Shown here piece by piece: positions 28,536-37,308 of a DNA stretch of 40,070 bases. Source of the stretch: Cellulomonas iranensis NBRC 101100 = JCM 18110. GTDB taxonomy: Bacteria; Actinomycetota; Actinomycetes; Actinomycetales; Cellulomonadaceae. Location: positions 1 to 40,070 of the forward strand of contig NZ_BCRB01000032.1 in NCBI RefSeq assembly GCF_001552375.1, in the 5' to 3' direction. Under the pieces are notes generated by a model. That model made no database searches. It was not told the DNA's origin and worked only from the letters and a program-made list of their open reading frames with translations. Position 1 is the first letter of the stretch; each line of letters begins with the position of its first letter. Position numbers and translations under genes: made by a program.

Positions 28536-29153
28536 TCAGGCCTCGCTGGCGGACGCGGCCGACTGCTCGGCGGCGAGCTCGGCGGCGGCCTCCTCGGCGG
28601 CCACGTCGGCGGCCGACGCCTGCGGCACGGTGACCGTGACGACGACGATCTCGGCGTCGGTGACGAGCGTCGTGCCCGTCGGCAGCGTGACCTCGCCGGC
28701 CGTGACGGCCGAGCCACCCTCGAGGCCCTCGATCGAGACCTCGACGTGCTGCGGCAGGTGGGTGGCCTCGGCCTCGAGCGACAGGTTCTGCGTCTCGACG
28801 ACGTGGATCGTGCCGGGCGCCGACTCGCCGACGATCGTGACGGGCACGTCGACGGCGACCTTCTCGCCCTTCTTCACGATGAGCAGGTCGACGTGCTCGA
28901 TGACCTGGCGCACGACGTCGCGCTGGACGTCCTTGACGATCGCGAGGGTCTCCTTGCCGTCGAGCTCGATCGAGTACAGCGCGTTCGAGTTCTTGAGCGA
29001 GAGCATCGTCTCGTGGCCCGGCAGCGTCACGTGCAGCGGCTTGGTGCCGTGCCCGTAGAGCACCGCGGGGATCTGGTGCGCACGGCGGATGCGGCGCGCC
29101 GCGCCCTTGCCGAACTCGGTACGGGCGGTGGCGACGAGCTTGATCTCGGACAC
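28536..29153 (-). CDS. rplY: 50S ribosomal protein L25 (general stress protein CTC form)
   Basis: A 205-residue two-domain L25/CTC protein that binds 5S rRNA. The N-terminal L25 domain reads [32 protein letters not shown], and the TL5/CTC beta domain follows ([14 protein letters not shown] to VPTGTT-like [12 protein letters not shown]). The C-terminus is an acidic Ala/Glu tail. The GTG start has GAGGAG 5 nt upstream. It lies between the SIMPL gene and pth and is preceded by an unusually long leader with its own -10 (29404-29409). Confidence 0.95.
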   Translation of the reverse strand: MSEIKLVATARTEFGKGAARRIRRAHQIPAVLYGHGTKPLHVTLPGHETMLSLKNSNALYSIELDGKETLAIVKDVQRDVVRQVIEHVDLLIVKKGEKVAVDVPVTIVGESAPGTIHVVETQNLSLEAEATHLPQHVEVSIEGLEGGSAVTAGEVTLPTGTTLVTDAEIVVVTVTVPQASAADVAAEEAAAELAAEQSAASASEA

Positions 29154-29512
29154 TGCTGCTCCTCAGGCGTTCCGGTGGCGCCGCGGAGTGCCGCGGGCGC
29201 GGGGTCTGGCAGTCGGTGGACCCGCAGGAGCGGGGCTCCTCGGGTGGTCGGGCACGGGGCCCGGTGGCCTCGACGCGGGGCGCAGGACGGGGACCTGGAC
29301 GCACACGGAGGCGACCACCCAGTCGATCACGGAGCCGGGGGCCGTTCCGGAGATGGTGCTTCCGGGTCGACCGTCCGTCGTCCCTCGCCGAGGCAACCGG
29401 ACGATCCTAGCGGACGCGGGCCGGGACCTCGAACCCCGCCGAGGCGGTCGCGGACGTGCGCCCCGTCACCCGAGCGGTGCCGTCAGGTGCCCTCAGGGGC
29501 CGCCACGTGCCG
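29154..29512 (-). other. 359-bp gene-free stretch: rplY leader and SIMPL gene 3' flank
   Basis: It holds a TAGGAT -10 at 29404-29409 (minus), a candidate leaderless TTG reading frame (29163-29396, 77 codons, hydrophobic centre VIDWVVASVCVQVPVL) and five 10-bp repeats at 29476-29525. No RNA gene or known ribosomal leader motif is recognised. The tRNA T-loop-like bases near 29430 lack any acceptor stem. Confidence 0.5.
29404..29409 (-). promoter_or_regulatory. -10 element (TAGGAT) for rplY
   Basis: TAGGAT on the minus strand, with TTCGAG about 18 bp upstream as a weak -35, predicts a start near 29397 and a leader of about 245 nt before the rplY GTG. Confidence 0.45.
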
Positions 29513-29525
29513 TCAGGTGCCGTCG
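29476..29525. repeat. Five degenerate 10-bp tandem repeats
   Basis: The units are GGTGCCGTCA, GGTGCCCTCA, GGGGCCGCCA, CGTGCCGTCA and GGTGCCGTCG. The stop codon of the SIMPL gene (29513-29515) lies inside the fourth unit. Confidence 0.7.
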
Positions 29526-30163
29526 CCCCAGTCCCAGCGCACGGTGACCGTGGCGCGCACGGACTGCTCGCCGGGGTCCACCGGGAGCGCGAACGCGTCG
29601 GCGCCGAGCGCGCGCGCGAACCGCGGCACCTCTCCCCCGGCCGGGTCGCCCTCGTGCACCCAGCGCACGTCCCCCAGCGGCCGGCCGGCGAGGGCCGCGA
29701 GGTGCGTCGCCTTCTCGTGCGCGTCCTGCCACGCGGCCTCGCGCGCGAGGGCGTGCGCGGGAGCCGGGTCGGCCACCACGAGCCGCAGGCCCCCCAGGCG
29801 CACCGCCGGTCCGCCCGCGGCCAGCGCCGCACCCACGACGTCGCCCGCGGTCGCGGTGTCGCGCAGCGTCACGACGACCCCCATCCGTGCCACGACCCGC
29901 AGGTCGCCGTCCGGACCGTCCTGCTCGGTCCAGGTCGCGACGTCGCCCGTCCGCACCGCGCGGTCGTCGACGCCCGCGGCACGCAGCGCGGCGCGGACGG
30001 CCGCGAGCGCGGTCGTCGCGTCGCGCAGCGCGACCGCCACGTCCCGGTCGCGGACCTCGGTCGCGAGGTCCGCGAGGACCACGTCCGGCACGGCGTCGGC
30101 CGCGCCGGACCCGCGCACGGTCACGCCGCCGGGGGCGTCGGTGCCGTGCGCGGGGCCCGTCAT
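29513..30163 (-). CDS. SIMPL-domain (DUF541) protein
   Basis: A 216-residue protein with the SIMPL/DUF541 pattern: VTVRGSGAADAVPD at the N-terminus, DVAVALRDATTALAAVRAALRAAGVDDRAVRT with the following ATWTEQDGP, and a C-terminal VRATVTVRWDWGD strand. Many SIMPL proteins are periplasmic; this one has no signal peptide and is probably cytoplasmic. It starts 1 nt after the prs stop (ATG at 30163; GGGAA 9 nt upstream), so it is cotranscribed with glmU-prs. In mycobacteria a lipoprotein gene (lpqT) occupies a similar place. Function is unknown. The stop lies inside a 10-bp tandem repeat. Confidence 0.8.
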   Translation of the reverse strand: MTGPAHGTDAPGGVTVRGSGAADAVPDVVLADLATEVRDRDVAVALRDATTALAAVRAALRAAGVDDRAVRTGDVATWTEQDGPDGDLRVVARMGVVVTLRDTATAGDVVGAALAAGGPAVRLGGLRLVVADPAPAHALAREAAWQDAHEKATHLAALAGRPLGDVRWVHEGDPAGGEVPRFARALGADAFALPVDPGEQSVRATVTVRWDWGDGT

Positions 30164-30164
30164 G

Positions 30165-31148
30165 TCAGGCGTTCCCGTCGAACAGCGACGTCACCGAGCC
30201 GTCGTCGAAGACCTCGCGGATCGCGCGCGCCAGCAGCGGCGCGATCGACAGCACCGTGAGCTGCGGGAAGCGGCGCTCCTCGGCGACCGGCAGCGTGTCG
30301 GTGATGATCACCTCGCGCGCGCCGCACTCCTGCAGCCGCTCGACCGCCGGGTCGGACAGCACGCCGTGCGTCGCGGCCACGATGACGTCCTTCGCACCGG
30401 CCTCGAGGACCACGCGCACGGCGCCCGCGATGGTGCCCGCGGTGTCGATGAGGTCGTCGACGATCACGCAGCTCTTGCCCTCGACGTCGCCGACCACGCG
30501 GTTGGCGACGGCCTTGTTGGGGCTGCGGATGTCGCGCGTCTTGTGCACGAACGCGAGCGGTCCCCCGCCGAGCTTGGCGGCCCACTGCTCGGCGACGCGG
30601 ATGCGCCCGGCGTCGGGCGACACGACCGTGACGTTCGAGGTGTCGACGCGCGTGCGCACGTACTCCACGAGGATCGGCTGCGCCCACAGGTGGTCGACCG
30701 GCCCGTCGAAGAAGCCCTGCGTCTGCGCGGCGTGCAGGTCGACGCTCATGATCCGGTCGGCGCCCGCGGTCTTGAACAGGTCGCTGACCAGGCGCGCCGA
30801 GATCGGCTCGCGCCCGCGGTGCTTCTTGTCCTGCCGCGCGTACGGGTAGAACGGCGCGATCACGGTGATCGTCTTGGCCGACGCACGCTTCATCGCGTCG
30901 ATCATGAGCAGCTGCTCCATGAGCCACTGGTTGATCGGCGAGCAGTGCGACTGCAGCACGAACGCGTCGGCGCCACGCACCGACTCCCCGAACCGCACGT
31001 AGATCTCGCCGTTCGCGAAGTCGTACGCGTCGGTCGGGAGCAGCTCGATGCCGAGGTGGTCGGCCACGTCCTTCGCGAGCTCCGGGTGCGCGCGCCCCGA
31101 CGCCAGGACCAGGCGCTTCTCCCCGTCGTGGCTGATGATGCCGGTCAT
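30165..31148 (-). CDS. prs: Ribose-phosphate pyrophosphokinase (PRPP synthase)
   Basis: It makes 5-phosphoribosyl-1-pyrophosphate from ribose-5-phosphate and ATP for nucleotide, His and Trp synthesis. It has 327 residues, class I length. [24 protein letters not shown], the ATP loop [41 protein letters not shown] and the PRPP-binding [12 protein letters not shown] are all intact. The ATG overlaps the glmU stop as ATGA. The pairing glmU-prs is conserved in actinobacteria and links UDP-GlcNAc and PRPP supply. Confidence 0.97.
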   Translation of the reverse strand: MTGIISHDGEKRLVLASGRAHPELAKDVADHLGIELLPTDAYDFANGEIYVRFGESVRGADAFVLQSHCSPINQWLMEQLLMIDAMKRASAKTITVIAPFYPYARQDKKHRGREPISARLVSDLFKTAGADRIMSVDLHAAQTQGFFDGPVDHLWAQPILVEYVRTRVDTSNVTVVSPDAGRIRVAEQWAAKLGGGPLAFVHKTRDIRSPNKAVANRVVGDVEGKSCVIVDDLIDTAGTIAGAVRVVLEAGAKDVIVAATHGVLSDPAVERLQECGAREVIITDTLPVAEERRFPQLTVLSIAPLLARAIREVFDDGSVTSLFDGNA

Positions 31149-32812
31149 CGCGTCCCGTCCTCGTTCGTCGTGCCGCCCGCCGGTGCGTCGGTCGGGTCGT
31201 CCAGCTGCGCCGGCTGCCCGGGCAGGTGCGGGGGCGGCGTCACGGGGATCGCCGCGGTCGCCGCGCGCTCGCGCTCGGCGCGCGCCTGGGGCGACAGGCC
31301 CGCGACGTCGCGCGTGCCGCGCGCCTTCGCGGCCGCCTCGGCGGCGGCGGTGCCGGCGCGCGAGCGCTGCACCCAGCCCTCGATGTTGCGCTGCGAGCCC
31401 GCGCTCACCGCGAGCGCCCCCGGGGGCACGTCGCGCCGGACGACCGTGCCGGCGCCCGTGTACGCGCCGTCGCCCACGACCACGGGGGCGACGAACATGT
31501 TGTCCGAGCCGGTGCGGGCGTGCGAGCCGATCACCGTGCGGTGCTTGTTGACGCCGTCGTAGTTGACGGTCACCGACGCGGCGCCGATGTTCGAGTGCTC
31601 GCCGATCGTCGCGTCGCCCACGTACGACAGGTGCGGGATCTTCGAGCCCGTGCCGATCTGCGTGTTCTTGGTCTCGACGAACGTGCCGATCTTGCCGTCG
31701 GCGCCGAGCTCGGTGCCCGGCCGCAGGTAGGCGAACGGGCCGACCGTCGCGCCCTCGCCGACGACCGACAGCGAGCCGTGCGTGCGCACGACGGTCGCAC
31801 CGGCGCGCACCTCGACGTCCGTGAGCGTCGTGTCGGGGCCGATCGTGGCGCCCTCGCCGATGCTCGTCGCGCCGTGCAGCTGCACGTTGGGCAGCAGCGT
31901 GACGTCCCGCGCGAGGTCGACGTCGACGTCGACCCACGTGGTCGCCGGGTCGACGACCGTGACGCCCGCACGCATCCAGTCCTCGAGGAGGCGGCGGTTG
32001 AGCTCGGCCCGCAGCACCGCGAGCTGCACGCGGTCGTTGACGCCCTCGACGCTCAGCCGGTCGTCGGTCCGCAGCGCGCGCACGCGCCCGCCGTCGCCGC
32101 GCGCGATCGCGAGCACGTCGGTCAGGTACACCTCGCCCTGCGCGTTGTCGCGGCCCAGCCGCGCGAGCGCGCTGCGCAGCACGGCCGCGTCGAACACGTA
32201 GACCGACGTGTTGATCTCGGCGACCGCGCGCTGCTCGTCGGTCGCGTCCTTCTCCTCGACGATCCCGAGCACGTCGCCCGTGCCCGGCTCGCGCAGGATC
32301 CGGCCGTAGCCCGTCGGGTCCGGCACCTCGGTCGTCAGGACCGTGACCGCGTTGCCGTCGGCCGCGTGCGCCGCGAGCATCTGCTCGAGCGTGCCCGCGT
32401 CCAGCAGCGGCACGTCGCCCGCGACGACGACGACCGCGCCGTCGAGCACCGAGCCCGCCGCGGCACCGCCCACGTCGTGCCCCGCGGCGACGACGTCGGC
32501 GGTCGCGGCCTGCGCGGCCGCGTCGAGCGCGGTCATCGCGACCTGCACCGCACGACCCGTGCCCGGCACGTCGTCCTGGTCGACGAGCAGCGCGTCCGCG
32601 TCGACCTCGAGCACGTGCGCCGCGACCCGCTCGCGCTCGTGCCGCACGACCACGGCGACGCGGCCCGGCTCGAGCGCGCGCGCGGCGGCGAGCGCGTGCC
32701 CGACCATGCTGCGACCGCCCAGCTCGTGCAGGACCTTGGGGGTCGCGGACCGCATGCGGGTTCCTTCACCCGCAGCGAGGACGACGACGGCGGCTGGGCG
32801 GGGGACGGTCAC
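31145..32812 (-). CDS. glmU: Bifunctional UDP-GlcNAc pyrophosphorylase / GlcN-1-P acetyltransferase
   Basis: It makes UDP-GlcNAc for peptidoglycan and glycans. The 555 residues comprise an N-terminal uridylyltransferase ([30 protein letters not shown], about 1-245) and a left-handed beta-helix acetyltransferase (about 260-470). The latter includes [22 protein letters not shown], the catalytic-His region [11 protein letters not shown] and the SDNMFVAPV segment. It is longer than E. coli GlmU (456) because of a polar C-terminal tail (after about 485) seen in actinobacteria. GTG at 32812 with GAGGAG about 9 nt upstream. A TAGAGT -10 lies at 32870-32875. Confidence 0.96.
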   Translation of the reverse strand: MTVPRPAAVVVLAAGEGTRMRSATPKVLHELGGRSMVGHALAAARALEPGRVAVVVRHERERVAAHVLEVDADALLVDQDDVPGTGRAVQVAMTALDAAAQAATADVVAAGHDVGGAAAGSVLDGAVVVVAGDVPLLDAGTLEQMLAAHAADGNAVTVLTTEVPDPTGYGRILREPGTGDVLGIVEEKDATDEQRAVAEINTSVYVFDAAVLRSALARLGRDNAQGEVYLTDVLAIARGDGGRVRALRTDDRLSVEGVNDRVQLAVLRAELNRRLLEDWMRAGVTVVDPATTWVDVDVDLARDVTLLPNVQLHGATSIGEGATIGPDTTLTDVEVRAGATVVRTHGSLSVVGEGATVGPFAYLRPGTELGADGKIGTFVETKNTQIGTGSKIPHLSYVGDATIGEHSNIGAASVTVNYDGVNKHRTVIGSHARTGSDNMFVAPVVVGDGAYTGAGTVVRRDVPPGALAVSAGSQRNIEGWVQRSRAGTAAAEAAAKARGTRDVAGLSPQARAERERAATAAIPVTPPPHLPGQPAQLDDPTDAPAGGTTNEDGTR

Positions 32813-32869
32813 CAGGGGTGCTCCTCGCGGGTCTGCCCGGTGGACGGGCACTTGGTCTGCCGTGGAGCG

Positions 32870-32875
32870 ACTCTA
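32870..32875 (-). promoter_or_regulatory. -10 element (TAGAGT) for the glmU-prs-SIMPL operon
   Basis: TAGAGT on the minus strand predicts a start near 32863 and a leader of about 50 nt. No -35 consensus is clear. Confidence 0.4.
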
Positions 32876-32961
32876 CCGCCGCCGCGGTGCGCGACCCGAC
32901 CGTTCGCGACGCGTGGCAGAGTGACGCCCGCCCCGTGCCGCCGCCGCCTGCGAGGACCCGC

Positions 32962-34215
32962 GTGCCGTCCCTCACGTTCACCGCCACCCGCCGCTCCGCC
33001 TACGCGGGGTACGTCGTGCAGGCGGTCGTCAACAACCTGGCGCCCCTGCTGTTCGTCGTGTTCCACACCGCGTTCGACGTGCCGGTCGCGCAGCTGGGGG
33101 CGCTCGCGGCGCTGAACTTCGGCGTGCAGCTCGCCACCGACCTCGTCGCGATGCGGGTGGTCGACCGGATCGGGTACCGCCGTCCGCTGGTGCTCGCGCA
33201 CGTGCTCGCGGCGGCGGGCCTCGTGCTGCTCGCGGTGCTGCCGGCGGCGCTGCCGTCGCCGTTCCTCGGGCTGTGCGTCGCCGTCGTCGTGTACGGCGTC
33301 GGCGGCGGGCTGCTGGAGGTGCTGGTGTCGCCCGTCGTCGAGCACCTGCCGTCGCCGCAGGGGTCGAAGGCCGCGGGCATGGCGCTGCTGCACTCGTTCT
33401 ACTGCTGGGGTCAGCTCGCGGTCGTGGTGGGCACCACGGTGCTGCTCGCCGCGCTGGGCACGGACCGGTGGGCGCTGCTGCCCGTGCTGTGGGCGCTCGT
33501 GCCGCTCGCGAACCTCGTGGTGCTGCTGCGCGTGCCGATGCCGGCCACGGTCCCCGACGAGCACCGCACGCCCGTGCGCCGCCTGCTCGGGACGCCGCTG
33601 TTCCTCGCGGCGCTCGTGCTCATGACGACGGGCGGCGCGGCCGAGCTGACGATCGCGCAGTGGTCGTCGTTCTTCGCCGAGCAGGGCACGGGCGTGCCCA
33701 AGGAGGTCGGCGACCTGCTGGGGCCGGGCCTGTTCGCGCTGCTGATGGGCCTGGGGCGGTTCGCGTACGGGATGTGGGGCCACGGCGTGCCGCTGCGCCC
33801 GCTGCTCGCCGCCTCGGGTGCGGGCGCCGCCGTCTGCTACGTCGTCGCGGCGACCGCGACCGTGCCGGTCGTCAGCCTGGTCGCGTGCGCGCTGTGCGGC
33901 CTCGCGGTCGCGCTGCTGTGGCCCGGCACGTTCTCGCTGACGTCCGCGCGGTTCCCGCTCGGCGGTGCCGCGATGTTCGCGCTGCTCGCGCTCGCGGGCG
34001 ACGCGGGCGGCACGCTCGGGCCGCTGGGCGCGGGCGTGCTCGCGGGCCTGACCGACGGACCGCTGGACGGGCTCGCGGCGGCCCTGCCGCCCGACTCCGG
34101 CAGCGGGCTGCGCGCGGGTCTGCTGCTCATGGCCGTCGTGCCCGCGGCGTTCGCCGTCACCGTGCTGGTGTCGGGCCGCGCCGCCGCGGGCGACCGGCAG
34201 GGTCAGCCGGCCTGA
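32962..34215 (+). CDS. MFS transporter
   Basis: A 417-residue polytopic protein with about 12 helices in two halves (YVVQAVVNNLAPLLFVVFH, LVLAHVLAAAGLVLLAVLP, FLAALVLMTTGGAAELTIAQWSSFF, FSLTSARFPLGGAAMFALLAL). MRVVDRIGYRRPLVLAH matches the MFS loop 2-3 signature. The LTIAQWSSFFAEQ and HSFYCWGQ segments resemble sugar/fucose-permease-like MFS members (FucP/Bypass family), but the substrate is uncertain. GTG start with GAGGA 6 nt upstream. The 3' end overlaps the convergent ABC permease gene by 13 bp. Confidence 0.85.
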   Translation: MPSLTFTATRRSAYAGYVVQAVVNNLAPLLFVVFHTAFDVPVAQLGALAALNFGVQLATDLVAMRVVDRIGYRRPLVLAHVLAAAGLVLLAVLPAALPSPFLGLCVAVVVYGVGGGLLEVLVSPVVEHLPSPQGSKAAGMALLHSFYCWGQLAVVVGTTVLLAALGTDRWALLPVLWALVPLANLVVLLRVPMPATVPDEHRTPVRRLLGTPLFLAALVLMTTGGAAELTIAQWSSFFAEQGTGVPKEVGDLLGPGLFALLMGLGRFAYGMWGHGVPLRPLLAASGAGAAVCYVVAATATVPVVSLVACALCGLAVALLWPGTFSLTSARFPLGGAAMFALLALAGDAGGTLGPLGAGVLAGLTDGPLDGLAAALPPDSGSGLRAGLLLMAVVPAAFAVTVLVSGRAAAGDRQGQPA

Positions 34216-34883
34216 CGCGCGCCCGCGGACACGCGCGCGGTGCGCCGCCGGTCGAGCCGCCACGACGCGAGCGCCGAGAGCACGAGCGCCGTCGCGCCGC
34301 CCAGGACCGCGAGGCCGACGACGAGCCCGGGGTGCCGCTCGGCCGGCTCGACGAGCCCACCCAGGTCGACCTCGCCCGACGCCCCCAGCGCGGCGCCGCC
34401 GGCCGACAGGAGCATGATCGGGACGTAGCCCAGCAGCCGCCCGCGCGTGTAGCCGACCGCGTAGTACACGGGCAGCTGGATCCCGACGAGCAGCGCGTAC
34501 GTGACGAACCCCGCCGTGGCGACGAGCCCGAGCTCGCCGGCCGTGACGACCGCGTCCCCGGTGGTCGACCACGCGACCGCGAGGACCGTGGCCGCCACCG
34601 TCGCGACCAGGTACGTCAGCAGCGACAGCACGTAGCGCGCGAGCACGAGGGTGCCGCGCTGCACGGGCAGCGACGCGTGCAGCGTGCCGAGGTCGTTCTT
34701 GTCCTCGACCGCGAACGGGTACGCCGCGACGACCGCGGCGAACACGGCGCCCGCCATGAGGCCGACCGCCGGCGGGCCGATGACCACCAGCACGCCCATC
34801 GCGCCCAGCACCATGAGCAGCTGGCGCGTGTAGGGGCGCACCGTCATGACGTCGAGCCGCAGCGCGGCGGCCGCGGCGCTCAC
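34203..34883 (-). CDS. ABC-2-type transporter permease
   Basis: A 226-residue membrane protein with about six helices (QLLMVLGAMGVLVVIGPPAVGLMAGAV, VLSLLTYLVATVAATVLAV, LLGYVPIMLLSAGGAALG, LVVGLAVLGGATALVLSAL). The EDKNDLGTLHASLPVQRGTLVLARY segment is typical of small ABC-2 permeases found with GntR-YtrA regulators. The GTG overlaps the ATPase stop as GTGA. It is the third gene of the GntR-ATPase-permease operon and probably exports a toxic compound, peptide or cell-wall-active agent. Substrate is not readable. Confidence 0.85.
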   Translation of the reverse strand: MSAAAAALRLDVMTVRPYTRQLLMVLGAMGVLVVIGPPAVGLMAGAVFAAVVAAYPFAVEDKNDLGTLHASLPVQRGTLVLARYVLSLLTYLVATVAATVLAVAWSTTGDAVVTAGELGLVATAGFVTYALLVGIQLPVYYAVGYTRGRLLGYVPIMLLSAGGAALGASGEVDLGGLVEPAERHPGLVVGLAVLGGATALVLSALASWRLDRRRTARVSAGARQAG

Positions 34884-35836
34884 GACCAGCCCCGCGAGGC
34901 GAGCAGGCCGCGGCGGCGGGCGGGTGCGGGCGGGTCGGGGTCGACGGGCGGCGGCGTGCCGCCGAGGTGCACGACGATCTGGTCGAGCGTGGGCCGCTCG
35001 ACCAGCACGCCCGGGCCGAGCAGCGGCACGTCGTCGGTCGCGACGAGGGCCTCGACCCCCACGGGCGTGTGGCGCGCGCCGTGCAGCGGCACGATCCCGT
35101 CGGCCGGGAGCTCGTCGTCGTCGCCGCGGACCAGGCAGTACGCGTCGAGCACGTCGTCACGCGTGCCGCTGCGCACGACGCGCCCGCCGCTCAGCACCGT
35201 GAGGTGGTCGGCGATCCGCTCGAGGTCGGCCGTGATGTGCGTCGAGAACAGCACGCTGCGCGCGTCGTCGACGAGGTAGTCGCCGAGGATGCCGACGAGC
35301 TCGTCGCGCGCGACGGGGTCGAGGCCGCTGGTCGGCTCGTCCAGCAGCAGCAGACGCGCGTCGTGCGACAGCGCGACGGCGATCTGCAGCTTCATCGTCA
35401 TGCCGCGCGACAGCTCCTTGACGCGCGCGCGGCGGTCGAGCCGGAACGTGCGCAGCAGCGTCGCGAACCGGTCGTCGTCCCAGCGCGCGTAGAACGGGCG
35501 CAGCGCCGTCGCGACGTCGTCGAGGCGCCAGTCCTCGACGAGCGCGGGGCGGTCGAGCACGATGCCGATCTCCTGGCGCAGCGCGACGGGCGCGGGCAGC
35601 GCGTGCCCCAGCACCTCGACCGTGCCGGCGGACGCGGTCCACATGCCCAGCAGCGTGCGGATGAGGGTGGTCTTGCCGGCGCCGTTGGGGCCGACGAGGC
35701 CCATGACGTAGCCGGTGGGGAGCGCGAGGTCGACGTCGCGCAGCGCGAAGCCGCCGAGGTCGACGGTGACGCCGCGCAGCGCGAGCGCGAGCGGCGCGGC
35801 ACCGGCGGGGGCCGGGGTCGCCGCGGGGCCGGTCAC
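34880..35836 (-). CDS. ABC transporter ATP-binding protein
   Basis: A 318-residue ATPase with Walker A GPNGAGKTT, Q-loop region, signature LSRGM in KELSRGMTMKLQIAVALSHD, Walker B LLLLDEPTSGLDP and the H-loop STHI. A C-terminal extension of about 100 residues ends in a Pro/Asp/Arg-rich tail. The GTG at 35836 overlaps the GntR stop by 4 bp and no ribosome site is visible, implying coupling. It energises the permease encoded next. Confidence 0.93.
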   Translation of the reverse strand: MTGPAATPAPAGAAPLALALRGVTVDLGGFALRDVDLALPTGYVMGLVGPNGAGKTTLIRTLLGMWTASAGTVEVLGHALPAPVALRQEIGIVLDRPALVEDWRLDDVATALRPFYARWDDDRFATLLRTFRLDRRARVKELSRGMTMKLQIAVALSHDARLLLLDEPTSGLDPVARDELVGILGDYLVDDARSVLFSTHITADLERIADHLTVLSGGRVVRSGTRDDVLDAYCLVRGDDDELPADGIVPLHGARHTPVGVEALVATDDVPLLGPGVLVERPTLDQIVVHLGGTPPPVDPDPPAPARRRGLLASRGWS

Positions 35837-36276
35837 CGGTGGGCCGCCGTCCGTGCGGCACCGGCGGGTCGCCCGGTCCCGGCGGGCGGGCCCGCGGCGT
35901 CGGTGTCGCCCGCGAGCAGCGCGTCGAGCATCTCGACGAGGTCGTCGCGGCCGAGCCGCGCGAGCCGCGCGGCGTCGATCGCGGTGGCCAGGCCGTCCTC
36001 GACGCGTCGCAGCAGCTGCTCGCGCACGAGGTCGGAGTCGACGGGGAGCACGAACGCGCCCTTGCCGGGCACGTTGGTGATGAACCCCTCGGCGGCGAGC
36101 TCGGCGTACGCCCGCGTGGTCGTGATGACCGAGATCCGCAGGTCCCGCGCGAGGCCGCGCACCGAGGGCAGCGCGGCGCCGTCCTCGAGCTCGCCGCGCA
36201 GGATCGCGGCCTTGACCTGCTGCGCGACCTGCTCGTACAGGGGCACGTCCGCGTTGTTCGAGACGACGATCCGCAC
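35833..36276 (-). CDS. GntR-family regulator, YtrA subfamily
   Basis: A 147-residue repressor. The winged helix at about 10-75 (VPLYEQVAQQVKAAILRGELEDGAALPSVRGLARDL, ITTTRAYAELAAEGFI, PGKGAFV) is followed by the short C-terminal dimerisation helix typical of YtrA-type GntR proteins. These usually repress their own ABC operon and respond to cell-envelope stress or antibiotics. The GTG at 36276 has the strong site AGGAGGTGG. An imperfect palindrome at 36289-36315 overlaps the -10, which fits autorepression. Confidence 0.93.
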   Translation of the reverse strand: MRIVVSNNADVPLYEQVAQQVKAAILRGELEDGAALPSVRGLARDLRISVITTTRAYAELAAEGFITNVPGKGAFVLPVDSDLVREQLLRRVEDGLATAIDAARLARLGRDDLVEMLDALLAGDTDAAGPPAGTGRPAGAARTAAHR

Positions 36277-36288
36277 GCCACCACCTCC

Positions 36289-36332
36289 TACTGTGTATAG
36301 ACACTATGAACAGTAGAGCGCCGGTGCGTCAA
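36289..36332 (-). promoter_or_regulatory. GntR operon promoter and YtrA-type operator
   Basis: TACTGTGTATAG (36289-36300) and CTATGAACAGTA (36304-36315) form 12-bp arms with two mismatches around a 3-nt centre. On the minus strand TTGACG (36327-36332) and CATAGT (36303-36308), 18 bp apart, give a good promoter. The operator covers the -10 and ends at the ribosome site. This AT-rich patch stands out in the GC-rich window. Confidence 0.7.
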
Positions 36333-36368
36333 GCCGCACGGTCCCGGCCGACGGCCCCCGCCGCGCGC

Positions 36369-36393
36369 TAGCGTCGTCGTCGTGCGCTCCTGA
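36369..36393 (+). promoter_or_regulatory. -10 element and three-codon leader frame before the methyltransferase
   Basis: TAGCGT (36369-36374) is followed 7 nt later by GTG CGC TCC TGA (36382-36393), spaced like a leaderless start. The methyltransferase GTG is 57 nt further on and has its own AGGAG. Confidence 0.3.
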
Positions 36394-36449
36394 CGACCCG
36401 CCCGCCCCGCCGCCCGCCGCGGCGACCGTCGTCGACCCCAGGAGCACCC

Positions 36450-37280
36450 GTGACCACCCCTGCCCGCCCCACCCCCTTCTGCGCCTACACCGCCCCCGCG
36501 CTGTGGGACGACCCCCACGTCTCGGCGCAGATGCTCGCCGCGCACCTCGACCCGCTGTCCCCGCTCGCGTCGCGCCCGCACGCGTTCGTCGACCGGTCCG
36601 CCGCCTGGCTCGTCCCCGCGCTGGGCCTCTCGCCCGGCGACCGGCTGCTCGACCTCGGCTGCGGGCCGGGGCTGTACGCCGAGCGCGTCGCCCGTGCCGG
36701 CGTGCGCGTGCTCGGCGTCGACGTCGCGTCCCGGTCGCTCGCGCACGCGCGCGCCGTCGCCCGCCGCGACGACCTGCCCGTCGAGCTCCGGCACGGCAGC
36801 TACCTCGACCCCGGGACCGACCTGGGCGACGGCCACGACGCAGCGATCCTGGTCTTCGAGGACTACAGCGTGCTGAGCCCCGACCAGCGCGCCACCCTCC
36901 TCGCGCGCGTCCACGGCGCGCTGCGGCCCGGCGGTCGGCTGCTGCTCGACGTCACGAGCGCGGCCCGCTTCGCGACCGTGCGCGAGGGCAGCACCACCGC
37001 GCCCGGGCTCATGGGCGGCTTCTGGTCCGCCGAGCCCTACGACGGGACGCACGAGACGTTCACGTACCCCGGGCTGCGGCTCGTGCTCGACCGGTACACG
37101 ATCCGCACCGCACGCACGACGCGCGTGTTCTGGAACTGGATGCAGTGCCTCACGCCGCACGAGGTCGGCGACGAGCTGCGGGCCGCCGGCTTCGTCGCGC
37201 ACGACGTGCTGGGCGACGTCGCGGGCGCGCCCCACGACCCGACGTCCCCCACGTTCGCCGTGCTCGCGCGGCGCGCCTGA
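36450..37280 (+). CDS. Class I SAM-dependent methyltransferase
   Basis: A 276-residue enzyme with motif I RLLDLGCGPGLYAERVARAG and VLGVDVASRSLAHAR (acidic residue binding the SAM ribose), then VELRHGSY and the LRPGGRLLLDV strand. The N-terminal WDDPHVSAQMLAAHLDP block and the later ETFTYPGLRLVLDRYTI are substrate-recognition parts I do not recognise. GTG start with AGGAG 5 nt upstream. It is divergent from the GntR operon across a 173-bp gap and convergent with the reductase gene. Substrate unknown. Confidence 0.9.
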   Translation: MTTPARPTPFCAYTAPALWDDPHVSAQMLAAHLDPLSPLASRPHAFVDRSAAWLVPALGLSPGDRLLDLGCGPGLYAERVARAGVRVLGVDVASRSLAHARAVARRDDLPVELRHGSYLDPGTDLGDGHDAAILVFEDYSVLSPDQRATLLARVHGALRPGGRLLLDVTSAARFATVREGSTTAPGLMGGFWSAEPYDGTHETFTYPGLRLVLDRYTIRTARTTRVFWNWMQCLTPHEVGDELRAAGFVAHDVLGDVAGAPHDPTSPTFAVLARRA

Positions 37281-37308
37281 CGGCTCTCCTCGCGGTGCGG
37301 CCGTGGCG

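Noticed and set aside
29163-29396. 77-codon frame upstream of rplY as a definite gene
   Set aside because: TTG start, no homology I recognise and a composition like the local GC background. Kept only as a finding about the leader.
29415-29440. tRNA-like T-loop sequence (TTCGAGG within complementary arms, minus strand)
   Set aside because: No acceptor, D or anticodon stems could be built around it.
32940-32962. Upstream extension of the MFS gene to 32818
   Set aside because: The extension is Pro/Ala-rich, overlaps the glmU leader and has no ribosome site; GTG at 32962 has GAGGA at 6 nt.
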